Position numbers and translations under genes: made by a program. A stretch of 64,000 nucleotides of DNA from an uncultured Planktomarina sp. (GTDB lineage: Bacteria > Pseudomonadota > Alphaproteobacteria > Rhodobacterales > Rhodobacteraceae): the NCBI GenBank assembly GCA_905181815.1, contig CAJIZA010000001.1, positions 186,001 through 250,000 on the forward strand, given 5' to 3'. The notes below the pieces were generated by a model, which worked only from the letters and a program-made list of their open reading frames with translations, made no database searches and was not told the DNA's origin. Shown here one piece after another: positions 1-9,708 of the stretch. Positions within the stretch are counted from its first letter, which is position 1; each line of letters begins with the position of its first letter.

Positions 1-279
1 GCCCAGGATCGCTAGGCGCCACCCGATCTATGCAACCGCCATAATAATTAAGATCAAAAATGGGCAATTTGCAGGATTTTAGAAATTCAGATGCATTTGG
101 CAAGCTAGATTGTTATAAATTTGATTTAATGTCGAAGGTCGGGCTCGAGCTCAGACGCTTGGATCGCAGATTTGGCACAGGCGATTTTCTGGTGCTGTCA
201 GGGCGGAAACGCAAAAACTCCCCGCCAAGGCCAGGAATTTTTGTGCTTACACCGGCCGTGGGTGTGGCCGCAATAGGTC
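1..279. other. Intergenic stretch, no gene supported
   Basis: This AT-leaning stretch lies downstream of mdh and runs to the window edge. The only long plus-strand frame (60-317) runs into the 3' end of mdh and has no ribosome-binding site, so I do not call it. A short GGCC...GGCC stem at about 255-268 is too weak to call a terminator. Confidence 0.5.
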
Positions 280-1260
<981 letters not shown>

Positions 1261-1358
1261 TTAATTTGAAAGATCGGTTACACCCAAATGCGTGGCGTGC
1301 CAAGGGAACATCGTCGTAAACTTGCAGTGTGGCGAGGGTTCGCTTTTGGGCGATCGGG

Positions 1359-1383
1359 CATTTTGCTGCAATGCGGCAAAATG
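1359..1383. promoter_or_regulatory. Inverted repeat in the mdh / mcl2 divergent promoter region
   Basis: CATTTTGC (1359-1366) and GCAAAATG (1376-1383) form perfect 8-base arms around a 9-base spacer, in the roughly 200-bp gap between divergent mdh and mcl2. The position suits a dimeric repressor or activator acting on one or both genes. The TTTGC/GCAAA arms loosely recall RamB-type sites known from acetate and EMC-pathway genes in other bacteria; that link is inference from memory. Confidence 0.4.
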
Positions 1384-1442
1384 CACTTGAATTTTAACTG
1401 CGATTGGTGGCAGTTATGCGCAACATTATTACGAGGCCAAAA

Positions 1443-2315
1443 ATGACTCTACGTCCCTATCGTTCTGTTCTCTACATTCCCGGAGGCCGGGCGCGTGCGC
1501 TCGACAAAGCTCGAACCATGCCTGTGGATTCGATAATTTTCGATTTGGAAGACGCTGTGGCGCTGGAAGAAAAAGCCTCCGCTCGGGCAACTTTGGTGGC
1601 GCATCTTTTGGAAGGGGGGTATGGGCCCTGCAGTCAAATCATTCGCATTAATGGGCTGGATACCCCCTGGGCCGCCGAGGACATCGCGGCGATTGCCGAG
1701 GTCCGACCCGAGGCGGTGTTGTTGCCCAAGGTTGATAATGCCCAGATGATTGCCCAGCTAGGCGCGTTGATGGACAGGCACGAAGGCTTTGAGAACACCC
1801 AGATCTGGGCGATGATGGAAACCCCGCGCGGCATCTTGAATGCGGTCGAGATTGCCGATGCGCCGTGGATGGAGGGCATGGTAATGGGCACCAATGATTT
1901 GGCCAAGGATCTCAACACGAGATTTGATCCGGCGCGCGCGCCTTTGCTTGCCGCTTTAGGTCACTGTGTCTTAGCTGCAAAAGCGGCTGGAATCGTCATT
2001 GTGGACGGGGTTTATAATGCCTTTAAGGATGATGCAGGTCTACAAGTTGAGGCCGCTCAAGGGCGCGATATGGGGTTTGACGGCAAAACGTTGATCCACC
2101 CGGCACAAGTGGCCATTACCAATAGAGTCTTTGCGCCCACGGATGAGGAGATTGATCTGTCTGAGCGGCAAATTGCAGCCTTTAAGGCGGCTACAGCGGA
2201 GGGGTTTGGCGTTGCGGTTGTGGATGGTAAGATCGTGGAGAATTTGCATATTGAAACTGCCCGAGCCACTTTGGCCAAGGCTGCGATGATTGCAACACTG
2301 GAGGGCCGGGCGTGA
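1443..2315 (+). CDS. mcl2: CoA ester lyase family, probable (3S)-malyl-CoA thioesterase
   Basis: HpcH/HpaI aldolase (citrate lyase beta) family, 290 residues. The R. sphaeroides gene in this position, Mcl2, hydrolyses (3S)-malyl-CoA to malate and CoA in the ethylmalonyl-CoA pathway. Visible family features are FDLEDAV (about 33-39), RIN with a substrate-binding arginine near 69, the metal ligand Glu126 in METPRG, and Asp152 in MGTNDLAKDL. I start at the ATG at 1443 because ACGAGG lies just upstream and the product begins MTLRPYRSVLYIPG as in relatives; the longer frame from 1404 adds a non-family tail. It overlaps the next gene by 4 bases, so the two are probably translationally coupled. Sequence alone cannot separate thioesterase from lyase (Mcl1); the assignment rests on the sdh/mch neighbourhood. 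Confidence 0.82.
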   Translation: MTLRPYRSVLYIPGGRARALDKARTMPVDSIIFDLEDAVALEEKASARATLVAHLLEGGYGPCSQIIRINGLDTPWAAEDIAAIAEVRPEAVLLPKVDNAQMIAQLGALMDRHEGFENTQIWAMMETPRGILNAVEIADAPWMEGMVMGTNDLAKDLNTRFDPARAPLLAALGHCVLAAKAAGIVIVDGVYNAFKDDAGLQVEAAQGRDMGFDGKTLIHPAQVAITNRVFAPTDEEIDLSERQIAAFKAATAEGFGVAVVDGKIVENLHIETARATLAKAAMIATLEGRA

Positions 2316-2515
2316 AGATTTACAGATTTTTGACCGACGACGATGCGTCTAAGTTTTGCCATAAAGTGACCGAAGCCCTTTTTAAAGGATGGGAGCTTTA
2401 TGGCGATCCGACCTATGCCCATGATGCAACCGTCGGAGTGATGCGCTGCGGCCAGGCGGTCGTTAAGGAGATTGAAGGGGCGTATAGCCCTGAGATGAAA
2501 CTGGGAGCGCAATAA
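2312..2515 (+). CDS. DUF1737 small protein
   Basis: A 67-residue soluble protein, MKIYRFLTDDDASKFCHKVT at its N-terminus, with the centre LFKGWELYGDPTY typical of DUF1737. The function is unknown; such proteins often sit beside acyl-CoA enzymes. The start is a GTG at 2312 nested in the TGA stop of mcl2 (GTGA), and the stop shares a base with the ATG of the next gene (TAATG). This suggests coupled translation of three reading frames and implies expression together with mcl2 and mch. There is no signal peptide or membrane segment. Confidence 0.8.
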   Translation: MKIYRFLTDDDASKFCHKVTEALFKGWELYGDPTYAHDATVGVMRCGQAVVKEIEGAYSPEMKLGAQ

Positions 2516-3540
2516 TGAAGACCAATGCGGGATTGTTTTTTGAGGATTATTGTGTTGGACAGATCATAGATCATGCAGTCCCGCGTACGGTGGGGGCCGG
2601 TGAACGCGCGCTCTATCATGCGCTTTATCCGGCGCGCCACGCGCTCTATTCCTCCGATAGTTTTGCGCAAAGCTGCGGTTTGTCGAAAAGCCCGCTGGAT
2701 GATCTCATCGCGTTTCATGTGGTTTTTGGCAAGACGGTGCCGGATATCTCTTTAAATGCCGTGGCTAATTTGGGCTACGCGGAGGCGCGCTGGCTGCGGC
2801 CTGTTTATCCCGACGATACGCTGCGTGCGCGCTCTACGGTGATCGGTTTGAAGCAAAATTCAAGCGGCAAAACGGGCGTGGTTTGGGTGCGCAGTGAAGG
2901 GTTCAATCAGGCAAATGAGATGGTGATGTCTTTCGTGCGTTGGGTCATGGTGCGCAAGAGGGACGAAGCGGCCCCTGCACCACAAACCGTTGTGCCGGAG
3001 CTCGAGAAGGCAGTCTTGGCATCGGAATTGATTGTGCCAGATGGGTTGAGCTTCGTGGGTTATAATTCTATTTTATCAGGAAGTTCTTATCTCTATGATG
3101 ACTACAGTATAGGCGAAATGATTGACCACGTCGATGGGGTCACCCTGTCGGAAGCCGAGCATATGATTGCAACGCGCTTGTGGCAGAACACGGCGAAGGT
3201 CCATTTCGATGCCACCGCCAGGCCGCATGGTGCGCGCTTGATTTACGGCGGGCATGTGATTTCGATGGCGCGGGCATTGTCCTTCAATGGGCTGGGCAAT
3301 TTGCAAATGCTGGCGGCTATCAATGGCGGGGCCCATGTCTCTCCATGCTTTGCAGGGGATACGTTGCGCGCTTGGAGTGAGGTGCTGGATAAGGCGGAAA
3401 CCTCTCAGCCCTCCGTTGGTGCGTTGCGTTTGCGGTTGGTGGCTCATAAGGGTTTGACGCCGAATCTGCGTGGGGATAATGGCAAGTACCATAGCCACGT
3501 GTTGTTGGATCTTGATTATTGGGCCTTTATCCCGCGCTGA
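2515..3540 (+). CDS. mch: Mesaconyl-CoA hydratase (double MaoC-like hotdog)
   Basis: It probably hydrates mesaconyl-C1-CoA to beta-methylmalyl-CoA in the ethylmalonyl-CoA pathway, feeding the malyl-CoA enzymes. The 341-residue protein carries two MaoC-like halves, roughly 1-160 and 180-341. The first begins GLFFEDYCVGQIIDH, the second DYSIGEMIDHVDGVTLSEAE, giving the duplicated acyl-CoA dehydratase fold. Length (R. sphaeroides Mch is about 343) and position between mcl2 and sdhC match the experimentally studied enzyme as I remember it. It overlaps the DUF1737 stop by one base. Last gene before a 177-bp gap and the sdh promoter region. A generic MaoC dehydratase is the alternative, but the context favours Mch. 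Confidence 0.85.
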   Translation: MKTNAGLFFEDYCVGQIIDHAVPRTVGAGERALYHALYPARHALYSSDSFAQSCGLSKSPLDDLIAFHVVFGKTVPDISLNAVANLGYAEARWLRPVYPDDTLRARSTVIGLKQNSSGKTGVVWVRSEGFNQANEMVMSFVRWVMVRKRDEAAPAPQTVVPELEKAVLASELIVPDGLSFVGYNSILSGSSYLYDDYSIGEMIDHVDGVTLSEAEHMIATRLWQNTAKVHFDATARPHGARLIYGGHVISMARALSFNGLGNLQMLAAINGGAHVSPCFAGDTLRAWSEVLDKAETSQPSVGALRLRLVAHKGLTPNLRGDNGKYHSHVLLDLDYWAFIPR

Positions 3541-3576
3541 GGGCATGGCAGAAACATGTTTTATGCTCACAGGGTT

Positions 3577-3593
3577 TATTCTAGATCACAAAA
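3577..3593. promoter_or_regulatory. Degenerate TGTGATCACA-like site before sdhC
   Basis: GATCACAAAA at 3584-3593 is identical to the right half of the palindromes in front of sucC (27763-27798) and the GntR gene. The left half is poor: the ten-base core matches TGTGATCACA at 7 of 10 positions. It lies about 125 bases before the sdhC start. It could be a weak operator linking sdh to the same regulator, or chance. Confidence 0.25.
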
Positions 3594-3717
3594 CTCAAAA
3601 AATCGACGGTTAGTGCCTAGACTGCGGTAATTTGCCCGTCAAAACTGTGGCCTTTGGGGCTTGATCATGGCATGGACGGACTTAGTTACAACCTGAAATT
3701 GTTGAGAAGGATATATT

Positions 3718-4101
3718 ATGGCTGACGTAAATCGCGGCAATCGCCCGCTATCTCCTCATCTGACGATCTACCGCCCTCAAATGACTTCGATTTCTTCGAT
3801 ATTTGTTCGGATCACAGGGAACGCGCTTTTGGCCGCGACGCTTTTATTGATCGCTTGGCTCTTGGCGGCATCGACCAGCATGGCGGCATTTGAATGGATA
3901 CAGCGCGTGATCACAAGCTGGTTTGGCGATTTGGTGTTTCTTCTGTCCCTCTGGGCGCTTTGGTACCACATGCTTGGCGGGTTGCGCCATTTGATTTGGG
4001 ACACTGGCCGCGGGTTGGAGTTGAAAACGGCCGAACGTATGGGCTGGATGATGATCATCGGGTCGCTTCTGCTCACAGCTTTTACAGTAATTTGGCTATG
4101 A
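3718..4101 (+). CDS. sdhC: Succinate dehydrogenase cytochrome b556 subunit
   Basis: This is the large membrane anchor of respiratory complex II, which helps bind heme b and ubiquinone. The 127-residue protein has the family start RPLSPHLTIYRPQMTS (about 9-24), with the quinone-site Ser and Arg in the following helix, and three hydrophobic helices at about 33-53, 67-88 and 105-126. The heme-ligand histidine lies in LWYHMLGGLRHLIWD (His84; His91 is also conserved). The start has GAGAAGG 8 bases upstream. First gene of sdhCDAB, 12 bases ahead of sdhD. Confidence 0.97.
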   Translation: MADVNRGNRPLSPHLTIYRPQMTSISSIFVRITGNALLAATLLLIAWLLAASTSMAAFEWIQRVITSWFGDLVFLLSLWALWYHMLGGLRHLIWDTGRGLELKTAERMGWMMIIGSLLLTAFTVIWL

Positions 4102-4113
4102 GGAGCGCGCAGC

Positions 4114-4485
4114 ATGGCTTTTTTGACTGACAGAAAACGTGCAAGCGGCCTTGGAGCCGCAAAAACAGGCACAGAACATTTTTGGGGTATGACCATTTCC
4201 TCTGCGGCGCTGCTTATCCTCGTGCCGCTTTTTGTCTTCACCGTAGGGCCCATGATTGGGCAAGACTATGAGGCGGTCACAGTCTATTTTGCCCGCCCGA
4301 TCCCCGCATTGGTTGCGCTTTTGACCTTTGTTGTCGCACTGGTGCATTTCAAAAACGGGGTGACCGTATTGATTGAGGACTATGTACATGGCCTTGCCCG
4401 CAAGGTCTGGATTATTACCATGACCTGTGTGTCATACGCGGCCATTGCTGCGGCTGTTTTCGCCATCGCGCGCCTCGCCCTTTAA
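4114..4485 (+). CDS. sdhD: Succinate dehydrogenase membrane anchor subunit
   Basis: The second membrane anchor of complex II, 123 residues with three predicted helices (about 26-46, 57-77 and 97-119). After a short polar N-terminus it has GTEHFWGMTISSAALLI, and the loop FKNGVTVLIEDYVHG holds the family Asp-Tyr pair that contributes to the quinone/heme pocket. It is preceded by GAGGAGCGCGC close to the ATG. It lies between sdhC and sdhA with short gaps, so it belongs to the same operon. SdhD proteins diverge quickly, and the call rests on both sequence pattern and position. Confidence 0.95.
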   Translation: MAFLTDRKRASGLGAAKTGTEHFWGMTISSAALLILVPLFVFTVGPMIGQDYEAVTVYFARPIPALVALLTFVVALVHFKNGVTVLIEDYVHGLARKVWIITMTCVSYAAIAAAVFAIARLAL

Positions 4486-4503
4486 GTTTCGGAGACCATA
4501 TCT

Positions 4504-6309
4504 ATGGCTGCTTATGAATATGAAACCCATGATTTTGATGTTGTGGTGGTTGGGGCGGGAGGCGCTGGATTGCGCGCCACACTCGGCATGGCCGAACAGG
4601 GATTGCGCACGGCCTGTGTCACTAAAGTTTTCCCGACCCGTTCCCATACGGTGGCCGCCCAGGGCGGCATTGCTGCAAGTCTGGGCAATATGGGGCCCGA
4701 CAGCTGGCAGTGGCATATGTATGACACAGTCAAAGGCTCGGATTGGCTAGGCGATACAGATGCCATGGAGTACCTGGCCAGAGAAGCACCCAAGGCGGTC
4801 TATGAGTTGGAACATTACGGCGTGCCTTTTTCGCGCACTGAGGCTGGAAAAATCTATCAACGCCCGTTTGGTGGCCATACAACAGAATTTGGTGAAGGCC
4901 CGCCGGTGCAGCGCACCTGTGCCGCTGCCGACCGGACAGGTCATGCGATTTTGCATACTCTTTACGGCCAGTCTTTGAAGAATAACGCGGAATTCTACAT
5001 CGAATATTTCGCCATTGACTTTGTGATGTCCGACGATGGTGTTTGCCAAGGGGTGGTGTGCTGGAAGCTTGACGATGGCACCATGCATGTGTTCAACGCC
5101 AAAACGGTCGTATTGGCTACAGGCGGCTATGGGCGTGCCTATTTTAGCGCCACTTCTGCCCATACCTGCACGGGAGATGGCGGCGGCATGGTCGCGCGGG
5201 CGGGTTTGCCGCTTCAAGATATGGAGTTCGTACAATTCCATCCGACCGGCATATATGGCTCGGGCTGTTTGATCACCGAGGGCGCGCGCGGCGAGGGCGG
5301 ATTTCTGAGCAATTCACAAGATGAGCGTTTCATGGAGCGCTATGCGCCGAACTATAAGGATTTGGCGCCGCGCGACTATGTCTCGCGCTGTATGACGATG
5401 GAAATTCGTGAAGGGCGTGGTGTGGGGCCGGAGGGGGATCACATTTACCTCAACCTCAGTCATCTGCAGCCTGAAGCGCTGGCGGAGCGCCTGCCGGGGA
5501 TTTCAGAATCTGCTAAAATTTTTGCGGGTGTTGACGTGAGCAAAGAGCCGATCCCTGTTCTTCCGACGGTGCACTATAACATGGGTGGCATTCCAACGAA
5601 TTTCTGGGGCGAAGTGCTGAATCCAACGACCAAAGATCCCAATGCCACTGTGCCCGGTCTTATGGCTGTAGGCGAGGCGGGCTGTGCCTCCGTACATGGG
5701 GCCAACCGTCTGGGCTCGAACTCGCTGATAGATTTGGTGGTCTTCGGCCGCGCTGCCGCGATCCGTGCCGGTAAAACCGTCGATGCGGCAGCGCCAGCAG
5801 CGGCGATGAACATGACTTCGGTGGATAAGGCCTTCGACCGCTTTGACGGGCTGCGCCACGCGGCGGGACATTTGCCCACCGCAGAGCTGCGGTTAGAAAT
5901 GCAAAAAACCATGCAGGCGGATGCGGCGGTGTTCCGGACCTCGAAAACCTTGGCAGAGGGGGTCGATAAAATGACTGCTGTGGCCGATAAAATGAGCGAT
6001 ATTAAAGTCACGGACCGCAGCCTAGTGTGGAATTCTGATCTTATGGAAACCCTGGAGCTCACCAATTTAATGCCCAACGCCATGGCGACCATTGTGGGCG
6101 CAGAAGCACGCAAGGAAAGCCGGGGGGCGCATGCTCATGAGGATTACACCGAGCGTGACGATGACAATTGGCGCGTGCACACCATCGCTCGGGTGGATGG
6201 ATCAAAGGTAGATTTGAGCCAACGGCCCGTGATCACCGAACGGCTGACTACCGAAGAAGAAGGTGGAATCTCCCTGGCGCAGATCGCACCTAAAGTAAGA
6301 ACTTTCTGA
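4504..6309 (+). CDS. sdhA: Succinate dehydrogenase flavoprotein subunit
   Basis: The catalytic subunit of complex II oxidises succinate to fumarate with covalently bound FAD. The 601-residue protein (standard length) has the FAD loop GAGGAGLRA at about 17-25, the flavin-linking histidine His48 in [12 protein letters not shown], the substrate-site motifs [11 protein letters not shown] and TEGARGEGG, the active-site region [15 protein letters not shown], and the C-terminal flavin contact [18 protein letters not shown] at 4504 follows GGAGACC. Its TGA shares a base with the ATG of the small exported gene downstream, so the two are tightly coupled. Confidence 0.99.
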   Translation: MAAYEYETHDFDVVVVGAGGAGLRATLGMAEQGLRTACVTKVFPTRSHTVAAQGGIAASLGNMGPDSWQWHMYDTVKGSDWLGDTDAMEYLAREAPKAVYELEHYGVPFSRTEAGKIYQRPFGGHTTEFGEGPPVQRTCAAADRTGHAILHTLYGQSLKNNAEFYIEYFAIDFVMSDDGVCQGVVCWKLDDGTMHVFNAKTVVLATGGYGRAYFSATSAHTCTGDGGGMVARAGLPLQDMEFVQFHPTGIYGSGCLITEGARGEGGFLSNSQDERFMERYAPNYKDLAPRDYVSRCMTMEIREGRGVGPEGDHIYLNLSHLQPEALAERLPGISESAKIFAGVDVSKEPIPVLPTVHYNMGGIPTNFWGEVLNPTTKDPNATVPGLMAVGEAGCASVHGANRLGSNSLIDLVVFGRAAAIRAGKTVDAAAPAAAMNMTSVDKAFDRFDGLRHAAGHLPTAELRLEMQKTMQADAAVFRTSKTLAEGVDKMTAVADKMSDIKVTDRSLVWNSDLMETLELTNLMPNAMATIVGAEARKESRGAHAHEDYTERDDDNWRVHTIARVDGSKVDLSQRPVITERLTTEEEGGISLAQIAPKVRTF

Positions 6310-6611
6310 TGCGGCGTTCGGGATATTGTGTGGCGGTGGCTGTTGCGTTGATCGGGGGGGCAGCTCTGGCTGAGCTTTCCCAATCTCAGCTTTCGGCTCT
6401 GACGGTTTTGTCCCCATTAGCGCAAGAACAGTTGGATCGAAAGAATGGGCAGGTGCTTGCGGAATGTATGGTCTTAGCCGCTGAGGTGGACGAAGTGTCC
6501 CGCATCGCGGCTTTCGCTGGCATGGCGCCCAGCCCGGTCATTATCGATATGGCCAATGAAATTATCCAGCGCCCGGCGGTGCTGAGCTGTTTGACTGAAA
6601 AGCTGTCTTAG
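6309..6611 (+). CDS. Small exported protein inside the sdh operon
   Basis: A 100-residue protein of unknown function between sdhA and sdhB. The N-terminus [20 protein letters not shown] looks like a signal peptide with a probable cleavage site after ALA-E at about residue 21. The mature part is about 80 residues, mostly helical in appearance, with two cysteines (in LAECMVLAAEV and VLSCLTEK) that could form a disulfide in the periplasm. It overlaps sdhA by one base (TGATG). I recall hypothetical genes at this place in other Rhodobacteraceae sdh operons. A role in complex II assembly or stability is pure inference. Confidence 0.75.
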   Translation: MRRSGYCVAVAVALIGGAALAELSQSQLSALTVLSPLAQEQLDRKNGQVLAECMVLAAEVDEVSRIAAFAGMAPSPVIIDMANEIIQRPAVLSCLTEKLS

Positions 6612-6708
6612 GGGATGCGGGTTTTGGCATATCACCCGATGAGACAGTTGATGTCGCTTGTTTATAGGCTGCATGGCGCTGTCTGCGTCTGCTCTGTGGA
6701 GAAATAAT

Positions 6709-7488
6709 ATGGTACAACTGACACTCCCGAAAAATTCCCGCATCACCCGCGGTAAGGTTTGGCCGAAACCGGAAGGGGTGAAAAACCTGCGGGTTTTCAA
6801 GATATATCGCTGGAACCCTGATGATGGCAAAACCCCGCAGGTGGATACCTATTTCGTAGATATGGACACATGTGGGCCTATGGTTTTGGATGCTTTGATC
6901 AAGATCAAGAGTGAAATTGATCCAACCTTGACCTTCCGCCGGTCCTGCCGGGAGGGAATTTGTGGCTCCTGTGCGATGAATGTTGACGGGGTGAATACGC
7001 TGGCTTGTATTTATGGCATGGATGAGATCAAGGGGGATGTGAAAATCTATCCGCTGCCGCATATGCCGGTTGTGAAGGATCTGATCCCAGATTTGACGCA
7101 TTTTTATGCCCAGCATGCCTCGATCATGCCGTGGCTTGAGACAAAAACCAACCGGCCTGCCAAAGAATGGTTGCAGTCGATTGAGGATCGCAAGAAGCTT
7201 GATGGGCTGTATGAATGTGTGATGTGCGCCTGCTGCTCGACCTCTTGCCCGTCCTATTGGTGGAATGGGGATCGCTATCTCGGTCCGGCGGCTTTGTTGC
7301 ACGCCTATCGATGGATTATTGACAGCCGCGATGAGGCCACGGGCGAGCGATTGGATAATCTGGAAGACCCGTTCAAACTCTACCGCTGCCACACGATTAT
7401 GAATTGCACCAAGACCTGCCCCAAAGGGCTCAATCCGGCCAAATCCATCGCCTCAATCAAAGAAATGATGGTCGAACGCCGGGTCTAG
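6709..7488 (+). CDS. sdhB: Succinate dehydrogenase iron-sulfur subunit
   Basis: It passes electrons from SdhA to quinone through three clusters. The 259-residue protein shows the 2Fe-2S ligands Cys80, 85, 88 and 100 ([16 protein letters not shown]), the 4Fe-4S ligands Cys170, 173, 176 and 180 ([16 protein letters not shown] region) and the 3Fe-4S ligands around Cys227, 233 and 237 ([15 protein letters not shown]). I start at the ATG at 6709, preceded by GTGGAG; the longer frame from 6658 adds an 17-residue tail not typical of SdhB. It lies 97 bases after the small exported gene and closes the sdh operon. Confidence 0.98.
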   Translation: MVQLTLPKNSRITRGKVWPKPEGVKNLRVFKIYRWNPDDGKTPQVDTYFVDMDTCGPMVLDALIKIKSEIDPTLTFRRSCREGICGSCAMNVDGVNTLACIYGMDEIKGDVKIYPLPHMPVVKDLIPDLTHFYAQHASIMPWLETKTNRPAKEWLQSIEDRKKLDGLYECVMCACCSTSCPSYWWNGDRYLGPAALLHAYRWIIDSRDEATGERLDNLEDPFKLYRCHTIMNCTKTCPKGLNPAKSIASIKEMMVERRV

Positions 7489-7570
7489 GCTGCGCATGCC
7501 AGGGTGAACTTTGAAGTGTGAATTGTCAAATTGTCCGGCAAGGCCTTTGCATCCGCGCAGGCCTGTGCAG

Positions 7571-8275
7571 TTAGGCAAACGCGGCCTCTAGGGCAATCTC
7601 TACCATGTCGCCAAAGCTGCGTTCCCGATCTTCGGATGGCAGGGCCTCATGGGTGAGCAGATGATCTGAGATGGTGCAGACGGCCAAAGCGCGACGATTG
7701 TGGCGGGCCGCCAGATTGTACAACTCCGCAGTTTCCATCTCGACAGCGAGAATGCCGTGGCGGGTCATTTGCTCGCTGAGATCTGGACGTTCATCATAAA
7801 ACACATCTGACGAATAAATTCCGCCCACATGGGCATCGATGCCGCGCCCGCGCGCAGCGGCCACAGCGGCCTCCAGCAGGCCATAATCGGCGCAAGGTGC
7901 AAAGTTGATCTCTTTGAACATGCCAATGGATGGGGTGGAGAGGGTGGAGGCGGTCATTGCAATCACCACATCGCGCAGTTTGACCTTAGGGCTCATGCCA
8001 CCGGCAGAGCCGATACGGATCAAAGTTTTGGCATCATAGTCTTTGATCAGCTCATTGACGTAGATAGATAGACTCGGCATGCCCATGCCAGATCCCTGAA
8101 TGGTGACAGGGTTGCCACGCCAAAACCCCGTGAAGCCCAACATGCCGCGCACTTGGTTGACGCATTTCGCATCGTCCAAAAACGTCTCCGCCGCCCATTT
8201 TGCGCGCAGAGGATCCCCCGGCAAGAGTACAGTTTCCGCAATTTTGCCAGGTTGCGCACCAATATGAATGGTCAT
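7571..8275 (-). CDS. deoD: Purine-nucleoside phosphorylase, DeoD type
   Basis: It cleaves purine (deoxy)nucleosides with phosphate into base and ribose-1-phosphate, in nucleoside salvage. The 234-residue protein (E. coli DeoD is 239) has the N-terminal His in [10 protein letters not shown], the phosphate-binding Arg in [17 protein letters not shown] with the second phosphate-site Arg and Ser, the nucleoside-binding VEMETAELY, and the general-acid Asp in TISDHLLT. It lies 4 bases after the GNAT gene and is last in trpA-GNAT-deoD. A purine-degrading nucleoside hydrolase lies 2.6 kb away on the other strand. Confidence 0.95.
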   Translation of the reverse strand: MTIHIGAQPGKIAETVLLPGDPLRAKWAAETFLDDAKCVNQVRGMLGFTGFWRGNPVTIQGSGMGMPSLSIYVNELIKDYDAKTLIRIGSAGGMSPKVKLRDVVIAMTASTLSTPSIGMFKEINFAPCADYGLLEAAVAAARGRGIDAHVGGIYSSDVFYDERPDLSEQMTRHGILAVEMETAELYNLAARHNRRALAVCTISDHLLTHEALPSEDRERSFGDMVEIALEAAFA

Positions 8276-8279
8276 GATA

Positions 8280-8720
8280 TCACCTCGAATATTTAATAAA
8301 GGGTGTCAGCGTGCCGATCCGGTCATAGAGCAAACGCGCATTTTCATTGAAATCTTGGGTCATCCAATAAACGTTTGGTGTGCCATTGGCATCTGCGGCG
8401 GCGTAGACCGCCTCGATTAAAACCCGGCCAATACCCTGCCCACGCACCGCCTCTTTGGCGTAAAGATCTTGCAGATAACACACATCTTCCGCGTACCAAT
8501 TATGTGTGTGATAAATGTAATGGACAATGCCCACGGCCGCACCGTCTAGCTCGGCGACAAGCGCATTTTGCGTCCGATTGGCCGGATTGATCAGCCGTGC
8601 GAAGGTCGTTTCATAGATCTCAGCCGCAACATCCGTGTCGTAAAACGACAGGTAATCGCTCCACATTTCCCCCCAATCGGCGCGGTCCTCAGCCACAAGA
8701 GGGCGAATTTTCAGCGGCAT
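8280..8720 (-). CDS. GNAT-family N-acetyltransferase
   Basis: An acetyl-CoA-dependent N-acetyltransferase of 146 residues; the substrate is unknown. The GNAT fold is visible: beta strand [12 protein letters not shown] at the start, then [18 protein letters not shown], and the acetyl-CoA loop [20 protein letters not shown] (about 92-111) with R-G-Q-G-I-G. The C-terminal [14 protein letters not shown] matches the usual N-x-x-A-x-x-L-Y-x-x-x-G. It sits between trpA (18-base gap) and deoD (4-base gap), so it is probably cotranscribed. Neither neighbour reveals the substrate. Confidence 0.85.
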   Translation of the reverse strand: MPLKIRPLVAEDRADWGEMWSDYLSFYDTDVAAEIYETTFARLINPANRTQNALVAELDGAAVGIVHYIYHTHNWYAEDVCYLQDLYAKEAVRGQGIGRVLIEAVYAAADANGTPNVYWMTQDFNENARLLYDRIGTLTPFIKYSR

Positions 8721-8738
8721 ATGCGAGCTCCTTTGACG

Positions 8739-9530
8739 TTAAGCGGAATGTGCCCCGTCGGCGAGGGATTTAACAAAGGCCAAGACTTCCGCAGGGGATT
8801 TTCCTGCGCCAATTTCATCAACAATGGCAGAGCCCACAACTGCGCCATCGGCCACCGATGCGATGTCGCGCGCATTTTGCGGAGTGCGAATTCCAAAGCC
8901 AACAATGATTGGCAAATCCGTGGCCGCTTTGATGCGCGTGACTTCCGGTCCCACATTGCTGGCCTGCGCGGCTGCCGCGCCCGTGATGCCATTGATTGAG
9001 ACATAGTAGACAAAGCCGGAAGTGTTGGTGAGGACTTTCGGCAAGCGCTTGTCATCCGTGGTCGGTGTGGCCAGGCGAATGAAATTCAAGCCAGCCTTTT
9101 GAGCGGGAATGCACAATTCGCTGTCCTCTTCAGGCGGCAGATCGACCACAATCATCCCATCAATTCCTGCCTCTTTGGCCTCGGCTAGAAAACGCTCGAC
9201 TCCGCGCGAATAGATCGGATTGTAATAGCCCATCAACACAATCGGCGTTGTGTCATCGCTTTTGCGAAAGTCTCGGACCATTTGCAGAGTCTTCTCTAAA
9301 GTCATTCCGGCTCCAAGTGCGCGCTGCCCGGCTAATTGAATGGTGGGGCCATCGGCCATTGGATCTGTAAAGGGTAGGCCCAATTCAATGATATCAACAC
9401 CGGCGGCTGGCAGGCCTTTCACCACTTCCAAAGCGCTGTCGTAGGTTGGATCTCCAGCCATGATATAGGTCACAAAAGCCTTTTTCCCGGCAGCTTTGAG
9501 TTCTGAAAATTTTGCATCAATCCGTGTCAT
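8739..9530 (-). CDS. trpA: Tryptophan synthase alpha subunit
   Basis: It cleaves indole-3-glycerol phosphate to indole and glyceraldehyde-3-phosphate; the indole is channelled to TrpB. The 263-residue TIM barrel has the catalytic Glu and Asp in [19 protein letters not shown] (Glu about 50, Asp about 61), [21 protein letters not shown] in the flexible loop 6, and phosphate-binding [10 protein letters not shown]. trpB is not in the window, so trpA is separated from the rest of the pathway and leads a small operon with GNAT and deoD. It faces away from ychF across a 178-bp gap. Confidence 0.97.
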   Translation of the reverse strand: MTRIDAKFSELKAAGKKAFVTYIMAGDPTYDSALEVVKGLPAAGVDIIELGLPFTDPMADGPTIQLAGQRALGAGMTLEKTLQMVRDFRKSDDTTPIVLMGYYNPIYSRGVERFLAEAKEAGIDGMIVVDLPPEEDSELCIPAQKAGLNFIRLATPTTDDKRLPKVLTNTSGFVYYVSINGITGAAAAQASNVGPEVTRIKAATDLPIIVGFGIRTPQNARDIASVADGAVVGSAIVDEIGAGKSPAEVLAFVKSLADGAHSA

Positions 9531-9708
9531 ATCTGGCCCTTCATATTGCTTATGTCATGACATGCCGCAAAGGCGGGCCAAGTTCAATATACTTTGGCAA
9601 AGCGCAGAGCATTCTGTGACATTTGCCGCGCCACCTTCAAAGCGCAGTTCTGCTTGCTCTGCTTGACGGGCGCAGATAAGAGCGGTTTGAAAAATGAAGG
9701 AGTGCATC

